Shown here one piece after another: positions 26,171 to 34,845 of a stretch of 64,000 nt of DNA; position 1 is the stretch's first letter; each line of letters starts with the position of its first letter. The translations under genes and the position numbers were made by a program. The notes beneath the pieces were generated by a model, which had not been told where the DNA came from, did not search any database, and saw nothing but the letters and a program-made list of their open reading frames with translations. This DNA is from Ga0077527 sp964433345 (GTDB lineage Bacteria; Pseudomonadota; Gammaproteobacteria; Burkholderiales; SG8-41): positions 1-64,000 of the forward strand of contig CAYSQJ010000005.1 of the NCBI GenBank assembly GCA_964433345.1, in the 5' to 3' direction.

Positions 26171-27381
26171 GTCGGTTTTGCGGAAGTCCCGCGGTCGATC
26201 TGGCGATCGTCGATCGGCAGGTTGAGCAGGGCGGCGACGATGCCCATGCCGATGGTCAGTACCCACATCACCATGTACGACCCGGTGGCATCGAACACAT
26301 AGCCGCCTATCCACACCCCCGCAAAACTGCCGACCTGGTGAAAGAAGAAGGCGATGCCGGTCAGCGTCGACAGGTACCTGACGCCGAAGACATGCGCGAT
26401 CAGGCCGCCGGTCAGCGGCACCGTGCCCAGCCACAGGAAGCCGATGGCGGCGGAAAACAGGTAAACCGTCAGCGGTGTCACCGGCAGCAGGATGAACACG
26501 GTGATGACCATGGATCGCGTGAAATAGAGCAGCGACAGCAGATACTTCTTGGTGTGGCGCCCGCCGAGCCAGCCCCAGGCATAGCTGCCGATCATGTTGA
26601 AAAAGCCGATCAGCGCGAGGCCTGCCATGCCGGTCTCTGGCGTCATTTTCTGGTCGACGAGATAGGCCGGAAAATGCACCGCGATGAACAGCAGCTGGAA
26701 ACCGCAGACCGTATAGGCGGTGCACAGCAGCAGGAAGCCGCGATGGGCGAAGGCTTCGCGCAGGGCTTCGCCGGCGGATTGTTTGAACAGGCTGGCGGCC
26801 TGCGCGCCCTTGTCCTCGACCAGCGCGCTCGACAGCGGGATGATCACCAGCACGGTCAGCGCGAGGATCACCAGTGCCTGGTGCCAGCCCACCTGGTTGA
26901 TCAGCCACTGGCCGTAAGGCAGCATCGCGAACTGGCCGAAAGAGCCGGCAGCGCCGGCGATGCCCAGCGCGACGCTGCGTTTTTCCGGCGGGAAGGCGCG
27001 GCCGATGACGCCGAACACGATCGAGAATCCGCTGCAGCCGAGCGAGGCGCCGATCAGCAGGCCGGCGCTCAGCGTCAGTTCCATTCCCGTGCTCGACACC
27101 GACATCAGGTAGAGGCCCAGCGCGTAGAGCAGCGCGCCGCCGACAAGCACCCGGGCGGTGCCGAACTTGTCGGCGATCAGCCCGGTGATCGGCTGCGAGA
27201 TACCGTAGAGCAGGTTCTGGATGGCGATCGCGAAGGCGAAGGTTTCGCGGCCGATGCCGAGGTCGGCGGTCATCGGCTGCAGGTAGAGGCCGAAATTGTG
27301 GCGGACGCCGAGCGCGACGGTGAGTATCATGCCGCCGCAGAACAGCACCATTGCGGGCGTGCGCCAGTTGGGTTTTTGCAT
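26167..27381 (-). CDS. Major facilitator superfamily transporter
   Basis: 404 residues with about twelve hydrophobic helices in two six-helix halves, split by a polar loop near residue 205 (EDKGAQAASLFKQSAGEALREAF). The MFS loop 2-3 motif is recognisable as GLIADKFGTARVLVGG. The helix-4 region LLIGASLGCSGFSIVFGVIGRAFPPEKRSVALGIAGAAGSFGQ (in parts) resembles oxalate/monocarboxylate-type carriers. The substrate is not predictable. Its 3' end overlaps that of the LysR gene. tRNA-Pro lies divergently upstream. Confidence 0.88.
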   Translation of the reverse strand: MQKPNWRTPAMVLFCGGMILTVALGVRHNFGLYLQPMTADLGIGRETFAFAIAIQNLLYGISQPITGLIADKFGTARVLVGGALLYALGLYLMSVSSTGMELTLSAGLLIGASLGCSGFSIVFGVIGRAFPPEKRSVALGIAGAAGSFGQFAMLPYGQWLINQVGWHQALVILALTVLVIIPLSSALVEDKGAQAASLFKQSAGEALREAFAHRGFLLLCTAYTVCGFQLLFIAVHFPAYLVDQKMTPETGMAGLALIGFFNMIGSYAWGWLGGRHTKKYLLSLLYFTRSMVITVFILLPVTPLTVYLFSAAIGFLWLGTVPLTGGLIAHVFGVRYLSTLTGIAFFFHQVGSFAGVWIGGYVFDATGSYMVMWVLTIGMGIVAALLNLPIDDRQIDRGTSAKPT

Positions 27382-27475
27382 TGCGGTCCGGCCTGGGAAA
27401 GCCGGGATTCTAGCGGAAAGCCCTGCCGTCCATCCGGGCGCCGGGTGTTTTCCGGTAGAATCCGGCTCTGCGAAT

Positions 27476-27552
27476 CAGGGTGTAGCGCAGCCCGGTAGCG
27501 CGCCTGCCTTGGGCGCAGGAGGTCGTGGGTTCGAATCCCACCTCCCTGACCA
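27476..27552 (+). tRNA. tRNA-Pro (anticodon TGG)
   Basis: 77-nt cloverleaf with C1:G72 as expected for proline, anticodon stem CCTGC/GCAGG, loop CTTGGGC (TGG), T-arm GTGGG-TTCGAAT-CCCAC, and encoded CCA. The acceptor CAGGGTG/CTCCCTG has a U6:U67 mismatch. TAGAAT at 27456-27461 could be the -10 box. Confidence 0.94.
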
Positions 27553-27589
27553 GCAAATCCGCCTTTCTTTTTTCGTTGGAACCGGTCCC

Positions 27590-27880
27590 ATGCTGTTTGC
27601 ACTGCTCGCCGGGGCGATACTCGGCTTCATGCCGATGCCCACGCCCGCCGCATTCCTGCTGCTGCTCGTGCTGCTGTCGCTTAAGGGGCTGATCGACGTG
27701 CGCTACGAGAAAATTCCGCTGATCAATTCGCCGTCGCCGTTCCTGCTCTACTGCCACAATCTGGCCGAGCGCGGCGAAGATACCGGTTATGCCTGGATCA
27801 GTTATGTGCTGCAGCTGATCGTGTTCGGCATGATTTTCGGCGGCGGATTGCTGGGCTTCGCGCGTTACCTGCGCGCCTGA
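27590..27880 (+). CDS. Small hypothetical membrane protein
   Basis: 96 residues starting at ATG 27590, about 40 nt after tRNA-Pro. Two hydrophobic segments flank the N-terminal third (FALLAGAILGFMPM and PAAFLLLLVLLSLKGLIDV). A polar loop (YEKIPLINSPSPFLLYCHNLAERGEDTGYAW read in parts) precedes a final helix (VLQLIVFGMIFGGGLLGFARYL). It is an inner-membrane protein of unknown function. I recognise no family. Confidence 0.65.
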   Translation: MLFALLAGAILGFMPMPTPAAFLLLLVLLSLKGLIDVRYEKIPLINSPSPFLLYCHNLAERGEDTGYAWISYVLQLIVFGMIFGGGLLGFARYLRA

Positions 27881-27889
27881 CCGCGGGGC

Positions 27890-28594
27890 TCAGGGTTTCA
27901 GCGCGAAGGGATTGAAGTCGGTGTCGCGGTCGTAGTGGTCGACCTGCTCCGCGCGCTTCAGGAAATTGACGATCTTGTAGGTCAGCGGCGTCAGCACCAC
28001 TTCCACGCCGACTTTGGCCACGAACTGCGCTGCCATCACCAGCGGCAGCTTGTCATCGGGAATGATGCCGGCGCCGTAGAAGGCAAGCGGATAGAACAGC
28101 GCCGAGTCCACCGCCTCTCCGGCTATCGTCGAGCCTATGGTGCGCGTCCACAGCCAGCGGCCGCGGGTGGCCAGCTTCATTTTCGCCAGCACGTAGGAAT
28201 TGACGAATTCGCCGCAGAAGTAGGCGATCATCGAGGCGGCGACAATCCGCGGCGCATTGCCGAAGGCGATCTCGTAGGCGGCCTGGTGGGTCCAGAAGGG
28301 CGCCGGCGGCAGGGCGACCACCACGGTGGCCATGAAGGAGGCGAAACCCAGTCCCGCGAATCCTGCCCAGATCACCCGCCTCGCGCGGGCATAGCCGTAG
28401 ACTTCGGTCAGAATGTCGCCAAAGACGTAGGAGATCGGAAAAAACAGCACCCCGGCGCCGAAGGTGACCACGCCCAGCAGAGGCAGGTCGAACTGGGCGA
28501 TCTTCGCCGGGCCGATCAGGTTGGAGCAGATCAGCACCGTGACGAAGGCCGCCATCACGAATTCGTAATAGCGGTAGCTGCGTTGAGTGGTCAT
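27890..28594 (-). CDS. yhhQ: Queuosine precursor transporter (YhhQ/QPTR family)
   Basis: Inner-membrane importer of queuine precursors (preQ0/preQ1) used for tRNA modification. It has 234 residues and about six helices. The diagnostic segments are the N-terminal YYEFVMAAFVTVLICSNLIGP, FPISYVFGDILTEVYGY, and the middle IAYFCGEFVNSYVLAKMK with WTRTIGSTIAGEAVDSALFYPLAF. It is convergent with the small membrane protein. Its 5' side abuts a CCACAGAG palindromic repeat. No queuosine biosynthesis gene is in the window. Confidence 0.93.
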   Translation of the reverse strand: MTTQRSYRYYEFVMAAFVTVLICSNLIGPAKIAQFDLPLLGVVTFGAGVLFFPISYVFGDILTEVYGYARARRVIWAGFAGLGFASFMATVVVALPPAPFWTHQAAYEIAFGNAPRIVAASMIAYFCGEFVNSYVLAKMKLATRGRWLWTRTIGSTIAGEAVDSALFYPLAFYGAGIIPDDKLPLVMAAQFVAKVGVEVVLTPLTYKIVNFLKRAEQVDHYDRDTDFNPFALKP

Positions 28595-28611
28595 GGGCTT
28601 TGAAAACCTTT

Positions 28612-28685
28612 AGCCACAGAGGGCACAGAGAACACCAAACATTCAAAAGCGGATTTTTCGCGCTTCCTCTGTGTTCTCTGTGGCC
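28612..28685. repeat. CCACAGAG-type palindromic repeat
   Basis: The left arm CCACAGAGGGCACAGAG (28614-28630) is the near reverse complement of the right arm CCTCTGTGTTCTCTGTGG (28666-28683), with a ~35-nt centre. It lies between yhhQ and the GST gene and resembles a dispersed intergenic repeat seen in many bacterial genomes. Confidence 0.8.
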
Positions 28686-28704
28686 ATGATTTTGATCTTC
28701 GTTT

Positions 28705-29325
28705 TTACGTCAATGGCGCGGCGCAGTGTTTCTGGAAGCCGTGCCGTGCCGAAACCGTTCTGAACCAGCGTTCGTAATGCGGCAGCGGCGGGCGCTCGAT
28801 CGGCACGTTGAACCAGCGGTGGGCGAGCACGGCGTGCGGGATGTCGGCCATCGTGAAAGCTGCACCGGCGAAATATTCGTTGTTCGCCAGGTGGGCGTCG
28901 GCCATTGCCAGATAGCCGGCGAGTTTCTGCCGGTTGTCCTCGACCTCGGCCAGGTTGCGTTTTTCCGGCGGCGTGCGGATCAGGATCCAGAACACCGGCT
29001 TCATGTGGTTCCACAGCGTCGTGCTGTACCACTCCATCCAGCGGTCGGCATCCGCGGCGGCCCGCGGATCGGCCGGACACAGGGTGCCGAGGCCGTGTTT
29101 GCGCGCGAGGTAGCGCACGATGGCGTGCGATTCCCACAGCATGAAGCCGTCGTCGCTGATCAGCGGCACCAGGCCGTTGGGATTCATCGCCCGGTATTCC
29201 GGGGTGTTGTTGACGCCGTACTGCATGCCGGCGTCGATGCGTTCGAAGGGCAGCCCGAGCTCGGCGCAGGTCCACAGCACTTTCTGCACGTTGATCGAAT
29301 TGGTTCGGCCCCAGATTTTCAGCAT
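28705..29325 (-). CDS. Glutathione S-transferase family protein
   Basis: 206 residues. The N-terminal thioredoxin-fold domain opens KIWGRTNSINVQKVLWTCAELG, with the family's NPNGLVPLISDDG (cis-Pro) and LWESHAIVRYLARKHG (glutathione gamma-glutamyl site). The C-terminal helical domain includes FTMADIPHAVLAHRW, the N-capping-box region. The position usually taken by the catalytic Ser/Tyr is in RTNSINVQK (Ser likely). It is cytoplasmic with unknown substrate. Confidence 0.9.
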   Translation of the reverse strand: MLKIWGRTNSINVQKVLWTCAELGLPFERIDAGMQYGVNNTPEYRAMNPNGLVPLISDDGFMLWESHAIVRYLARKHGLGTLCPADPRAAADADRWMEWYSTTLWNHMKPVFWILIRTPPEKRNLAEVEDNRQKLAGYLAMADAHLANNEYFAGAAFTMADIPHAVLAHRWFNVPIERPPLPHYERWFRTVSARHGFQKHCAAPLT

Positions 29326-29451
29326 GTTCTTCCCCTTGGTTTGCCGGGTTCCAGTCGGTGGACGCTAGTCTAGCAGGACGTGGGTGTGGTCATGGGCGCG
29401 GGCTATAATGAGGTGCGTTCAGGCCAATGGTTTTATCAGAGGAGAATCCCG

Positions 29452-30120
29452 ATGGGCAGCATGATGGAACTCACCGCAGCGGACGGTCACAAATTCGGTG
29501 CCTACAAGGCAGAGCCGGCGGGCAAGCCGCGCGGCGGCCTGGTGGTGATCATGGAAATTTTCGGCGTCAACAGCCATATCCGTTCGGTGGCCGACGGTTA
29601 CGCAGCCGACGGTTACCAGGTGATTGCGCCGGCGATGTTCGACCGCGTGCAACGCGGCTACGAGTGCGGTTACACGCAGCCGGAAATCGAGGTCAGCCGC
29701 GGCCTGATGCAGAAGGCCAGCCTCGATGATGCGATCAAGGACGTCCGCGCCGCGGTACAGGCGCTGCAGGGGGCGGGAAAAATCGGCATCGTCGGCTATT
29801 GCTGGGGCGGCACGGTGGCCTGGAAGTCGGCCGCTGAAGTCGACGGCCTGGCCTGCTCGTCTCCGCATTACGGCGGGGGCATCCCCAACCTCACCAGTTT
29901 GCAGCCGAAATGTCCGGTGATGTTCCATTGGGGCGACAAGGACCAGGGCATCCCGCTGGAGGCGGTGGAGAAGGTCAAGGCCGCGCACCCGCAGTTTGAA
30001 CATCACATCTATCCCGCGGGCCACGGTTTCAACTGCGACCAGCGCGGCTCCTACGATGCCGCCAGTGCGAAGCTTGCGCGCGAGCGCACGCTGGCTTTCC
30101 TGCGCAAGCACCTGGGCTGA
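29452..30120 (+). CDS. Dienelactone hydrolase family protein
   Basis: Alpha/beta hydrolase of the carboxymethylenebutenolidase family, acting on lactones or related esters. ATG 29452 is preceded by GAGGAG, giving 222 residues. The nucleophile is Cys117 in GYCWGG, with the acid in WGDKDQGIP (about 160-168) and His191 in AGHGFNCD. The family's Glu-containing segment EIFGVNSHIR is also present. TATAAT at 29404-29409 lies about 45 nt upstream. A good terminator follows. The true substrate may not be dienelactone. Confidence 0.92.
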   Translation: MGSMMELTAADGHKFGAYKAEPAGKPRGGLVVIMEIFGVNSHIRSVADGYAADGYQVIAPAMFDRVQRGYECGYTQPEIEVSRGLMQKASLDDAIKDVRAAVQALQGAGKIGIVGYCWGGTVAWKSAAEVDGLACSSPHYGGGIPNLTSLQPKCPVMFHWGDKDQGIPLEAVEKVKAAHPQFEHHIYPAGHGFNCDQRGSYDAASAKLARERTLAFLRKHLG

Positions 30121-30133
30121 TTGCCGGGCGCGC

Positions 30134-30162
30134 AAAAAAGCCGGCGCATGCCGGCTTTTTTT
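30134..30162. terminator. Bidirectional rho-independent terminator
   Basis: AAAAAAGCCGGC / GCCGGCTTTTTT around a GCAT loop, between the convergent dienelactone hydrolase (+) and coxG-type (-) genes. The A- and T-runs on both sides suit both directions. Confidence 0.9.
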
Positions 30163-30200
30163 GTTGCGCGTTTTTCCGTGCAGGCGGGGGATGCAGGCGC

Positions 30201-30653
30201 TCAGGCCGCCGCGCCGCCGCTGGCGCGCTTGTTGAACGCGGTGAAGAACTGTTCCGCGGTTTTTTTTGCGACGCCGTCGATCAGGCGCGCACCGACCTGC
30301 GCCAGCTTGCCGCCGATGTTTGCCTTCACGCTGTAGCTGAGCCGGGTGCCTTCGGCTTCGGGGGCGAGCCGCACATGGGCCTCGCCCTTGGCGAATCCGG
30401 CCACGCCGCCCTGGCCCTCGAACTGCAGCGTGTACGAGTCCGGAGCCTGCACATCGAGCAGCGTCATCCTGCCCTTGAACTTGGCGCTGACCGGGCCGAC
30501 CTTGGCGACCATCGTCAGCAGGTATTCGTTGTCGGACTGTTTTTCGATCGAGTCACAGCCGGGGATGCAGTCCATCAGCACCGCGGTATCGTTGAGTGCG
30601 TTCCAGGTTTCCTGCTGGGGCAGGGCGATCAGTTGTTCGCCGGTCATTTCCAT
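30201..30653 (-). CDS. Carbon monoxide dehydrogenase subunit G-type protein (CoxG/SRPBCC)
   Basis: 150 residues starting at ATG 30653 behind AAGGAGAG. The family opening MEMTGEQLIALPQQETWNALND is present. The rest is a START-like ligand-binding fold, with CIPGCDSI, FKGRMTLLDV and GGKLAQVGARLIDGVAKKTAEQFF read in parts. CoxG proteins help recruit or assemble molybdenum hydroxylases at the membrane. A much longer open frame upstream of this ATG runs antisense to the xdhC-type gene and is not real. It is divergent from the xdhC-type gene, with 111 nt between the two starts. Confidence 0.9.
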   Translation of the reverse strand: MEMTGEQLIALPQQETWNALNDTAVLMDCIPGCDSIEKQSDNEYLLTMVAKVGPVSAKFKGRMTLLDVQAPDSYTLQFEGQGGVAGFAKGEAHVRLAPEAEGTRLSYSVKANIGGKLAQVGARLIDGVAKKTAEQFFTAFNKRASGGAAA

Positions 30654-30764
30654 TGTCGGAGCTCTCCTTGTTTCGAGCCCCGATGTTAACGCATGCGGCG
30701 CGCTACAATAGGCGGACTCGCTGCACACCAATGTGTACGCCAATGGCAGGATCGGGGAATTTGC

Positions 30765-31763
30765 ATGGACAGTGTTGATCTGCAGGTTGTCAGGACCGCC
30801 CGCGACTGGCTCGCCGGAGGACATCGCGTGGTGCTGGCCACGGTGATCCGTACCTGGGGCTCCGCGCCGCGCCCCATCGGCGCGCTGTCGGCGATCCGCG
30901 GCGACGGCATGGTCGTGGGTTCGGTTTCCGGCGGCTGCGTCGAAGACGACATGATCCTGCGCGTGAAGGAAGGACGGCTCGCCGAGAACTCGCCGGTGAC
31001 GACGAAGTATGGCGTGTCGGCGGAGGAGGCGCAGCGTTTCGGCCTGCCCTGCGGCGGCACGCTGGAGCTGGTGCTGGAGCCGCTGACGGCGAAAAGCGGG
31101 CTCGATGAGCTGCTGGCGCGAATCGAGCGCCATGAGCTGGTGCTGCGCCGGCTCGACATGAAAACCGGCCAAGCGACCATCGGACCGGCAAAATGGCAGG
31201 ACCAGCTCAAATATGACGGCACCACGCTGCAGACCGTGTACGGCCCGCGCTGGCGGCTGCTGATCATCGGCGCGGGCCAGTTGTCGACCTATCTTGCGCA
31301 GATGGCGCAGGCGCTGGACTACCAGGTCACGATCTGCGATCCGCGTGAGGAATACAGCACGACCTTCGACGTGCCAGGCGTGGAACTGAAGCGTGGCATG
31401 CCCGACGATGTGGTCACGGAGATGAATCTTGACGGCCACAGCGCGGTGGTGACGCTGACCCACGATCCCAAGCTCGACGACATGGCGCTGCTGGAAGCGC
31501 TGAAGTCGCCGGCCTTTTACATCGGCGCCATCGGATCGAAGAAGAACAACGACGCGCGGCGCGAGCGGCTCGCCGAGTTTGATCTGTCGCAGCAGGAGAT
31601 TGCCCGCCTGCACGGCCCGGTGGGGCTGAAAATCGGCAGCAAGACGCCGCCGGAAATCGCGGTGGCGATCCTCGCCGAGATGACCGCGATCCGCAACGGT
31701 GTGGACATCCGCGGCTTAGTCGAGCCGCCGAAGGCGACCACGGCGGGCTGTGCAGTGGAATGA
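30765..31763 (+). CDS. XdhC/CoxI-family molybdenum hydroxylase maturation protein
   Basis: Binds molybdenum cofactor and assists its sulfuration and insertion into xanthine- or CO-dehydrogenase-type enzymes. It has 332 residues from ATG 30765. The N-terminal XdhC domain has VLATVIRTWGSAPRPIGA and the conserved GSVSGGCVEDD. A linker follows, then a Rossmann domain from about 160 (LLIIGAGQLSTYLAQMAQ) with YIGAIGSKKNN and GLKIGSKTPPEIAVAILAE. Divergent CoxG supports the role. No molybdenum hydroxylase large, medium or small subunit is in the window. The AT-rich element begins at the base after the stop. Confidence 0.92.
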   Translation: MDSVDLQVVRTARDWLAGGHRVVLATVIRTWGSAPRPIGALSAIRGDGMVVGSVSGGCVEDDMILRVKEGRLAENSPVTTKYGVSAEEAQRFGLPCGGTLELVLEPLTAKSGLDELLARIERHELVLRRLDMKTGQATIGPAKWQDQLKYDGTTLQTVYGPRWRLLIIGAGQLSTYLAQMAQALDYQVTICDPREEYSTTFDVPGVELKRGMPDDVVTEMNLDGHSAVVTLTHDPKLDDMALLEALKSPAFYIGAIGSKKNNDARRERLAEFDLSQQEIARLHGPVGLKIGSKTPPEIAVAILAEMTAIRNGVDIRGLVEPPKATTAGCAVE

Positions 31764-31787
31764 TTTTATAAGTATTTGATTATAAAG
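31764..31787 (+). repeat. AT-rich element, copy 6
   Basis: TTTTATAAGTATTTGATTA and flanks start directly after the xdhC-type stop, between convergent genes. The first 18 bases are identical to the copy at 57647. TTTATAA/TTATAAA form weak inverted arms. Confidence 0.6.
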
Positions 31788-31806
31788 GTAAATTTAATTC
31801 CATTGT

Positions 31807-32493
31807 TCAGTTCTCGGCCCAGCGCCGCAGCAGGTTGTGGTAGGTCGAGGTCAGTCGCACCACGGGATCGGTATCTCCGATCTCGCTCCGCAACCGCAGC
31901 AGTGCCATGTCCATTTCATGCAGCAGGCGGCGCTTCCCGGTGTCGCGCACCATGCTCTGGATGAACATGAAACAGGCAATGCGCTCGCCGCGGGTGACCG
32001 GGGTCACGGCATGCACCGATGAAGAAGGGTAGAGCACCAGGCTGCCTGCATTGAGCTTGACGCCATGCGTGCCGAAGGTGTCTTCGATGGTCAGTACGCC
32101 GCCCTCGTAATCGTCGGGATCCGACAGGAAGAGCGTGGCCGATATGTCGGCGCGAACGTAGGTGCCGGATCGGTCCGGCGCCAGCCGCATCGCGTTGTCG
32201 GAGTGGAAACCGTAGGTATTGGCCGTATCGCCATATCGGTTGAAGAAGGGCGGCAGGATTTTCAGCGGCAGCGCGGCCGAGAAAAAAACCGCGCTGCGGT
32301 TCAGTGCGTCGAGCACCAGGCGGCGCAGTGCCGGTAGATGCTCGGCATCCTCGGCAAGCTGCCGGTTGTTTTTGACCTTGGCGGCCTGGATGCCTACGGT
32401 TGCAAGACCGCTGTCCCAGCGCGAGCGTGAAATGAGGTCGCGGGCGGCGGCGAGCTCGCCCGCGTCAAGCAATGAATCGATGGTGATCAGCAT
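31807..32493 (-). CDS. piuC: Fe(2+)/2-oxoglutarate PKHD-type hydroxylase (PiuC/YbiX)
   Basis: Cytoplasmic non-heme iron dioxygenase of the prolyl-4-hydroxylase fold, induced by iron starvation in relatives. It has 228 residues. The iron ligands are His97 and Asp99 (FHSDNA) and His161 (VHAVTPV), with the 2-oxoglutarate Arg171 (GERIACFMF). It lies 9 nt after the Fiu-type receptor stop, matching the fiu-ybiX pair of E. coli. Its substrate is unknown; a role in siderophore use is inferred from context. Confidence 0.93.
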   Translation of the reverse strand: MLITIDSLLDAGELAAARDLISRSRWDSGLATVGIQAAKVKNNRQLAEDAEHLPALRRLVLDALNRSAVFFSAALPLKILPPFFNRYGDTANTYGFHSDNAMRLAPDRSGTYVRADISATLFLSDPDDYEGGVLTIEDTFGTHGVKLNAGSLVLYPSSSVHAVTPVTRGERIACFMFIQSMVRDTGKRRLLHEMDMALLRLRSEIGDTDPVVRLTSTYHNLLRRWAEN

Positions 32494-32502
32494 GGTTGGC
32501 GT

Positions 32503-34758
32503 TCAGAACTTCAGTTCGGTGGTCAGAACGACCGCGCGCCGTTGTCCCGGTATCGTGAACGGGCCGTTGTCATAGATCGCGTCGTAATAGAGCTTGTCAA
32601 ACAGGTTTTTCACGTTCAGGCGCAGCGCCCATTTCGGCTGTTCGTAGGCAAGCATCGCGTCCCAGCGTGCATAGGCCGGCGCGGTATTGGGGTGATAGGC
32701 GCCGTTGAGCGTCGGCACCGGTCCGGCACCACTCGGGTTGAATCCCTGGCGGTCGCCCTTGGCCTCGACACCGCCGCCGATTTTCCACGGACCGGCGAGC
32801 TTGTAGGTGGTCCACAGGTTGAGGGTATATCGAGGCGTGTTGCGCGCGCGCTTGCCCGCGTACTGCGGATTGGCATTGGTGATCACGCCGGTGTTGGCGT
32901 TGACGTTCTGTGCAACCTCGAGGATCCTGGCATCCATCAGCGCAACTCCCGCGAATACTTCCCAGCGGTCGTTTATGCGTCCTGCAGCCTCGAGTTCGAG
33001 GCCGTCGGTGCGGCGTTTCCGGGTCAGTACAGAAGCTGTCGATTCCAGGTCGTTGCTGCGCTCCCATTCCTTGGTAGTCCGGTACAGCGCCGCGCGCAGG
33101 GACAGGTCGCCGTCGAACATCAGCCACTTCGCGCCGAGCTCGAGGACGTCGCTGCGCTCCGGCGGAAGCGGCGTCACGGTGAGCTGGTACAAGTCGGCAG
33201 TCGGGCTGAAGGAGTCGCTCCAGCCGACGTAGTAATGGGTGTCGCCTGAGGGATGGAAGGACAGCGCGCCGCGGTAGCTGTTCTCGCTGTAGGACAGGCG
33301 CGGCGAGGTGGCGCTGCGGTAACTGGCGTCGAGGGTGTCATGACGCATGCCGAGCGTGGCTTTCCAGCGCGGAATGAATTCGACGGTGTCCTGCAGGTAG
33401 ATTGCCCGCGAATTGCCGTTGAAGTTGACCGCGTTGCCGGCGACGGCCTCCCGGTACGGGAAGTAGGCTGGTGCCGCCGCATTGCCAAAGTTCTGCAGGC
33501 CCTTGCGATGGCTGTCCTCGTGCAGGTATTCGATGCCGGCAAGCAGTTCATGCTTCATGCCGGCGAGCGTCATCCGGGTGCTGAGATCGGACTGCAGCGT
33601 GATGGTTTCGTAGTCGGCTGCGCGGCTCGGGTTGCCGCCGACGCTGGCCAGCGCATTGGGCGGGCTGTTCAGATTGGGGGTCTTGGCCCAGTAGCTGCGC
33701 TCATAGTCGCCCGAGCGCAGCTGGGTGCGCAGCTGCGTTGCAGGTGAAAAGTGATGCTCATGCACCAGCGTCGTGACCGCGGTGTCGCTGTCGTCGAAGG
33801 TACGGTCGATGCCGAAAAAGGTGCTGGCCGGCTGTATCGTGCCCGGCGCACGGGTCGCGTTGTTGAAGGACACGCCGTAGTCCGGGTTGTCGCGCGTCGA
33901 CAGCTGGAAATGGTTGATCCAGAAGCGGCTGTTCGAATCCTGGTTCATGGCAAGGCTCAGCGCGAAGCCCTTGCGGTGGACTTCGGGCTCGGCCCCGGTT
34001 GCCGGGTTGCTGCGCCAGCTGCCTTCGTCGCGCTGCATCAGGTTGACCCGCAGCTGGGTGTCCTGGCTGAAGGCCTTGTTCAGATCGGCGGTGGTTTCGC
34101 GATAGCTGTCAGTGCCCACGCTGCCGGAGAGCCTGTACTGGTCGTAGCGCAGAGGGGTTTTGCTGACCTGGTTGATCACGCCGCCGGCCTGGCCGCGGCC
34201 GAATAGCATCGCGCCGGCGCCACGCAGCACGTCCACCTGTTCGAGGTTGAAGGTTTCCCGGTTGTACTGGGCGGTGTCGCGGATGCCGTCGAGGTACATG
34301 TCGCCGTAGGTGTAGAAGCCGCGCAGGTTCATGTTGTCGCCGGCGCGGCCGCCCTCGGCGGCATTGAAGCTGATGCCGGAGACATTGCGCAGGGCTTCGC
34401 GCAGGCTGCCGACCTGCTGCTGTTCCATCAGGGTGTTTGTGACCGTCGTGATCGCCTGCGGGATGTCATGCGGATCCTGCAGCTTCTTGCCCACGCGCGT
34501 GGATGTCGCTCGCAAGCCGTCCTGTTTTTCTGCATCGGCCTGTACCTTGACTGTCGGCAGTTCCCGCGCGGATTCGGCAGGTGGCTGCTGGGCAGCGGCC
34601 TGCTGCGCGAAGGTCGAAATTCCGGCGAACACCATTGCGCCCAGCGGCAGCCGAGGGCGCGCGGCCTGCTTCGCAGATGCGGATTGCGTGGATGTCCTGT
34701 GCGGCCGCAGTCCGCGGAGGATGAGGGTGATCGGATTGAGGCGAAACGTCTGTTGCAT
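32503..34758 (-). CDS. fiu: TonB-dependent catecholate siderophore receptor (Fiu type)
   Basis: Outer-membrane gated porin for ferric catecholates. It has 751 residues. The signal region ends near AAAQQ (about 57). A TonB-box-like segment ELPTVKVQAD is near 66. The plug domain contains DIPQAITTVT, LREALRNVSGI, GDNMNLRGFYTYGDMYLDGIRD and RGAGAMLFGRGQAGGVINQVSK (read in parts). The C-terminal beta-barrel ends with the family's aromatic residue (TTELKF). It is followed by piuC and preceded 87 nt upstream by exbD, in a co-directional iron-uptake run. The ligand specificity is inferred from similarity to Fiu. Confidence 0.94.
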   Translation of the reverse strand: MQQTFRLNPITLILRGLRPHRTSTQSASAKQAARPRLPLGAMVFAGISTFAQQAAAQQPPAESARELPTVKVQADAEKQDGLRATSTRVGKKLQDPHDIPQAITTVTNTLMEQQQVGSLREALRNVSGISFNAAEGGRAGDNMNLRGFYTYGDMYLDGIRDTAQYNRETFNLEQVDVLRGAGAMLFGRGQAGGVINQVSKTPLRYDQYRLSGSVGTDSYRETTADLNKAFSQDTQLRVNLMQRDEGSWRSNPATGAEPEVHRKGFALSLAMNQDSNSRFWINHFQLSTRDNPDYGVSFNNATRAPGTIQPASTFFGIDRTFDDSDTAVTTLVHEHHFSPATQLRTQLRSGDYERSYWAKTPNLNSPPNALASVGGNPSRAADYETITLQSDLSTRMTLAGMKHELLAGIEYLHEDSHRKGLQNFGNAAAPAYFPYREAVAGNAVNFNGNSRAIYLQDTVEFIPRWKATLGMRHDTLDASYRSATSPRLSYSENSYRGALSFHPSGDTHYYVGWSDSFSPTADLYQLTVTPLPPERSDVLELGAKWLMFDGDLSLRAALYRTTKEWERSNDLESTASVLTRKRRTDGLELEAAGRINDRWEVFAGVALMDARILEVAQNVNANTGVITNANPQYAGKRARNTPRYTLNLWTTYKLAGPWKIGGGVEAKGDRQGFNPSGAGPVPTLNGAYHPNTAPAYARWDAMLAYEQPKWALRLNVKNLFDKLYYDAIYDNGPFTIPGQRRAVVLTTELKF

Positions 34759-34845
34759 CGGTGGCTCCCTTGGGTTTTTGTTTTGGCTGGCTATCGGGAG
34801 TCCGACTGGCTTGCGGGTCGTATGAAACTCGGTGGATCAGGATGT

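Noticed and set aside
30654..31613. N-terminal extension of the CoxG-type gene giving 470 residues
   Set aside because: The extension is antisense to the xdhC-type gene; the real start at 30653 has AAGGAGAG upstream and the family N-terminus.
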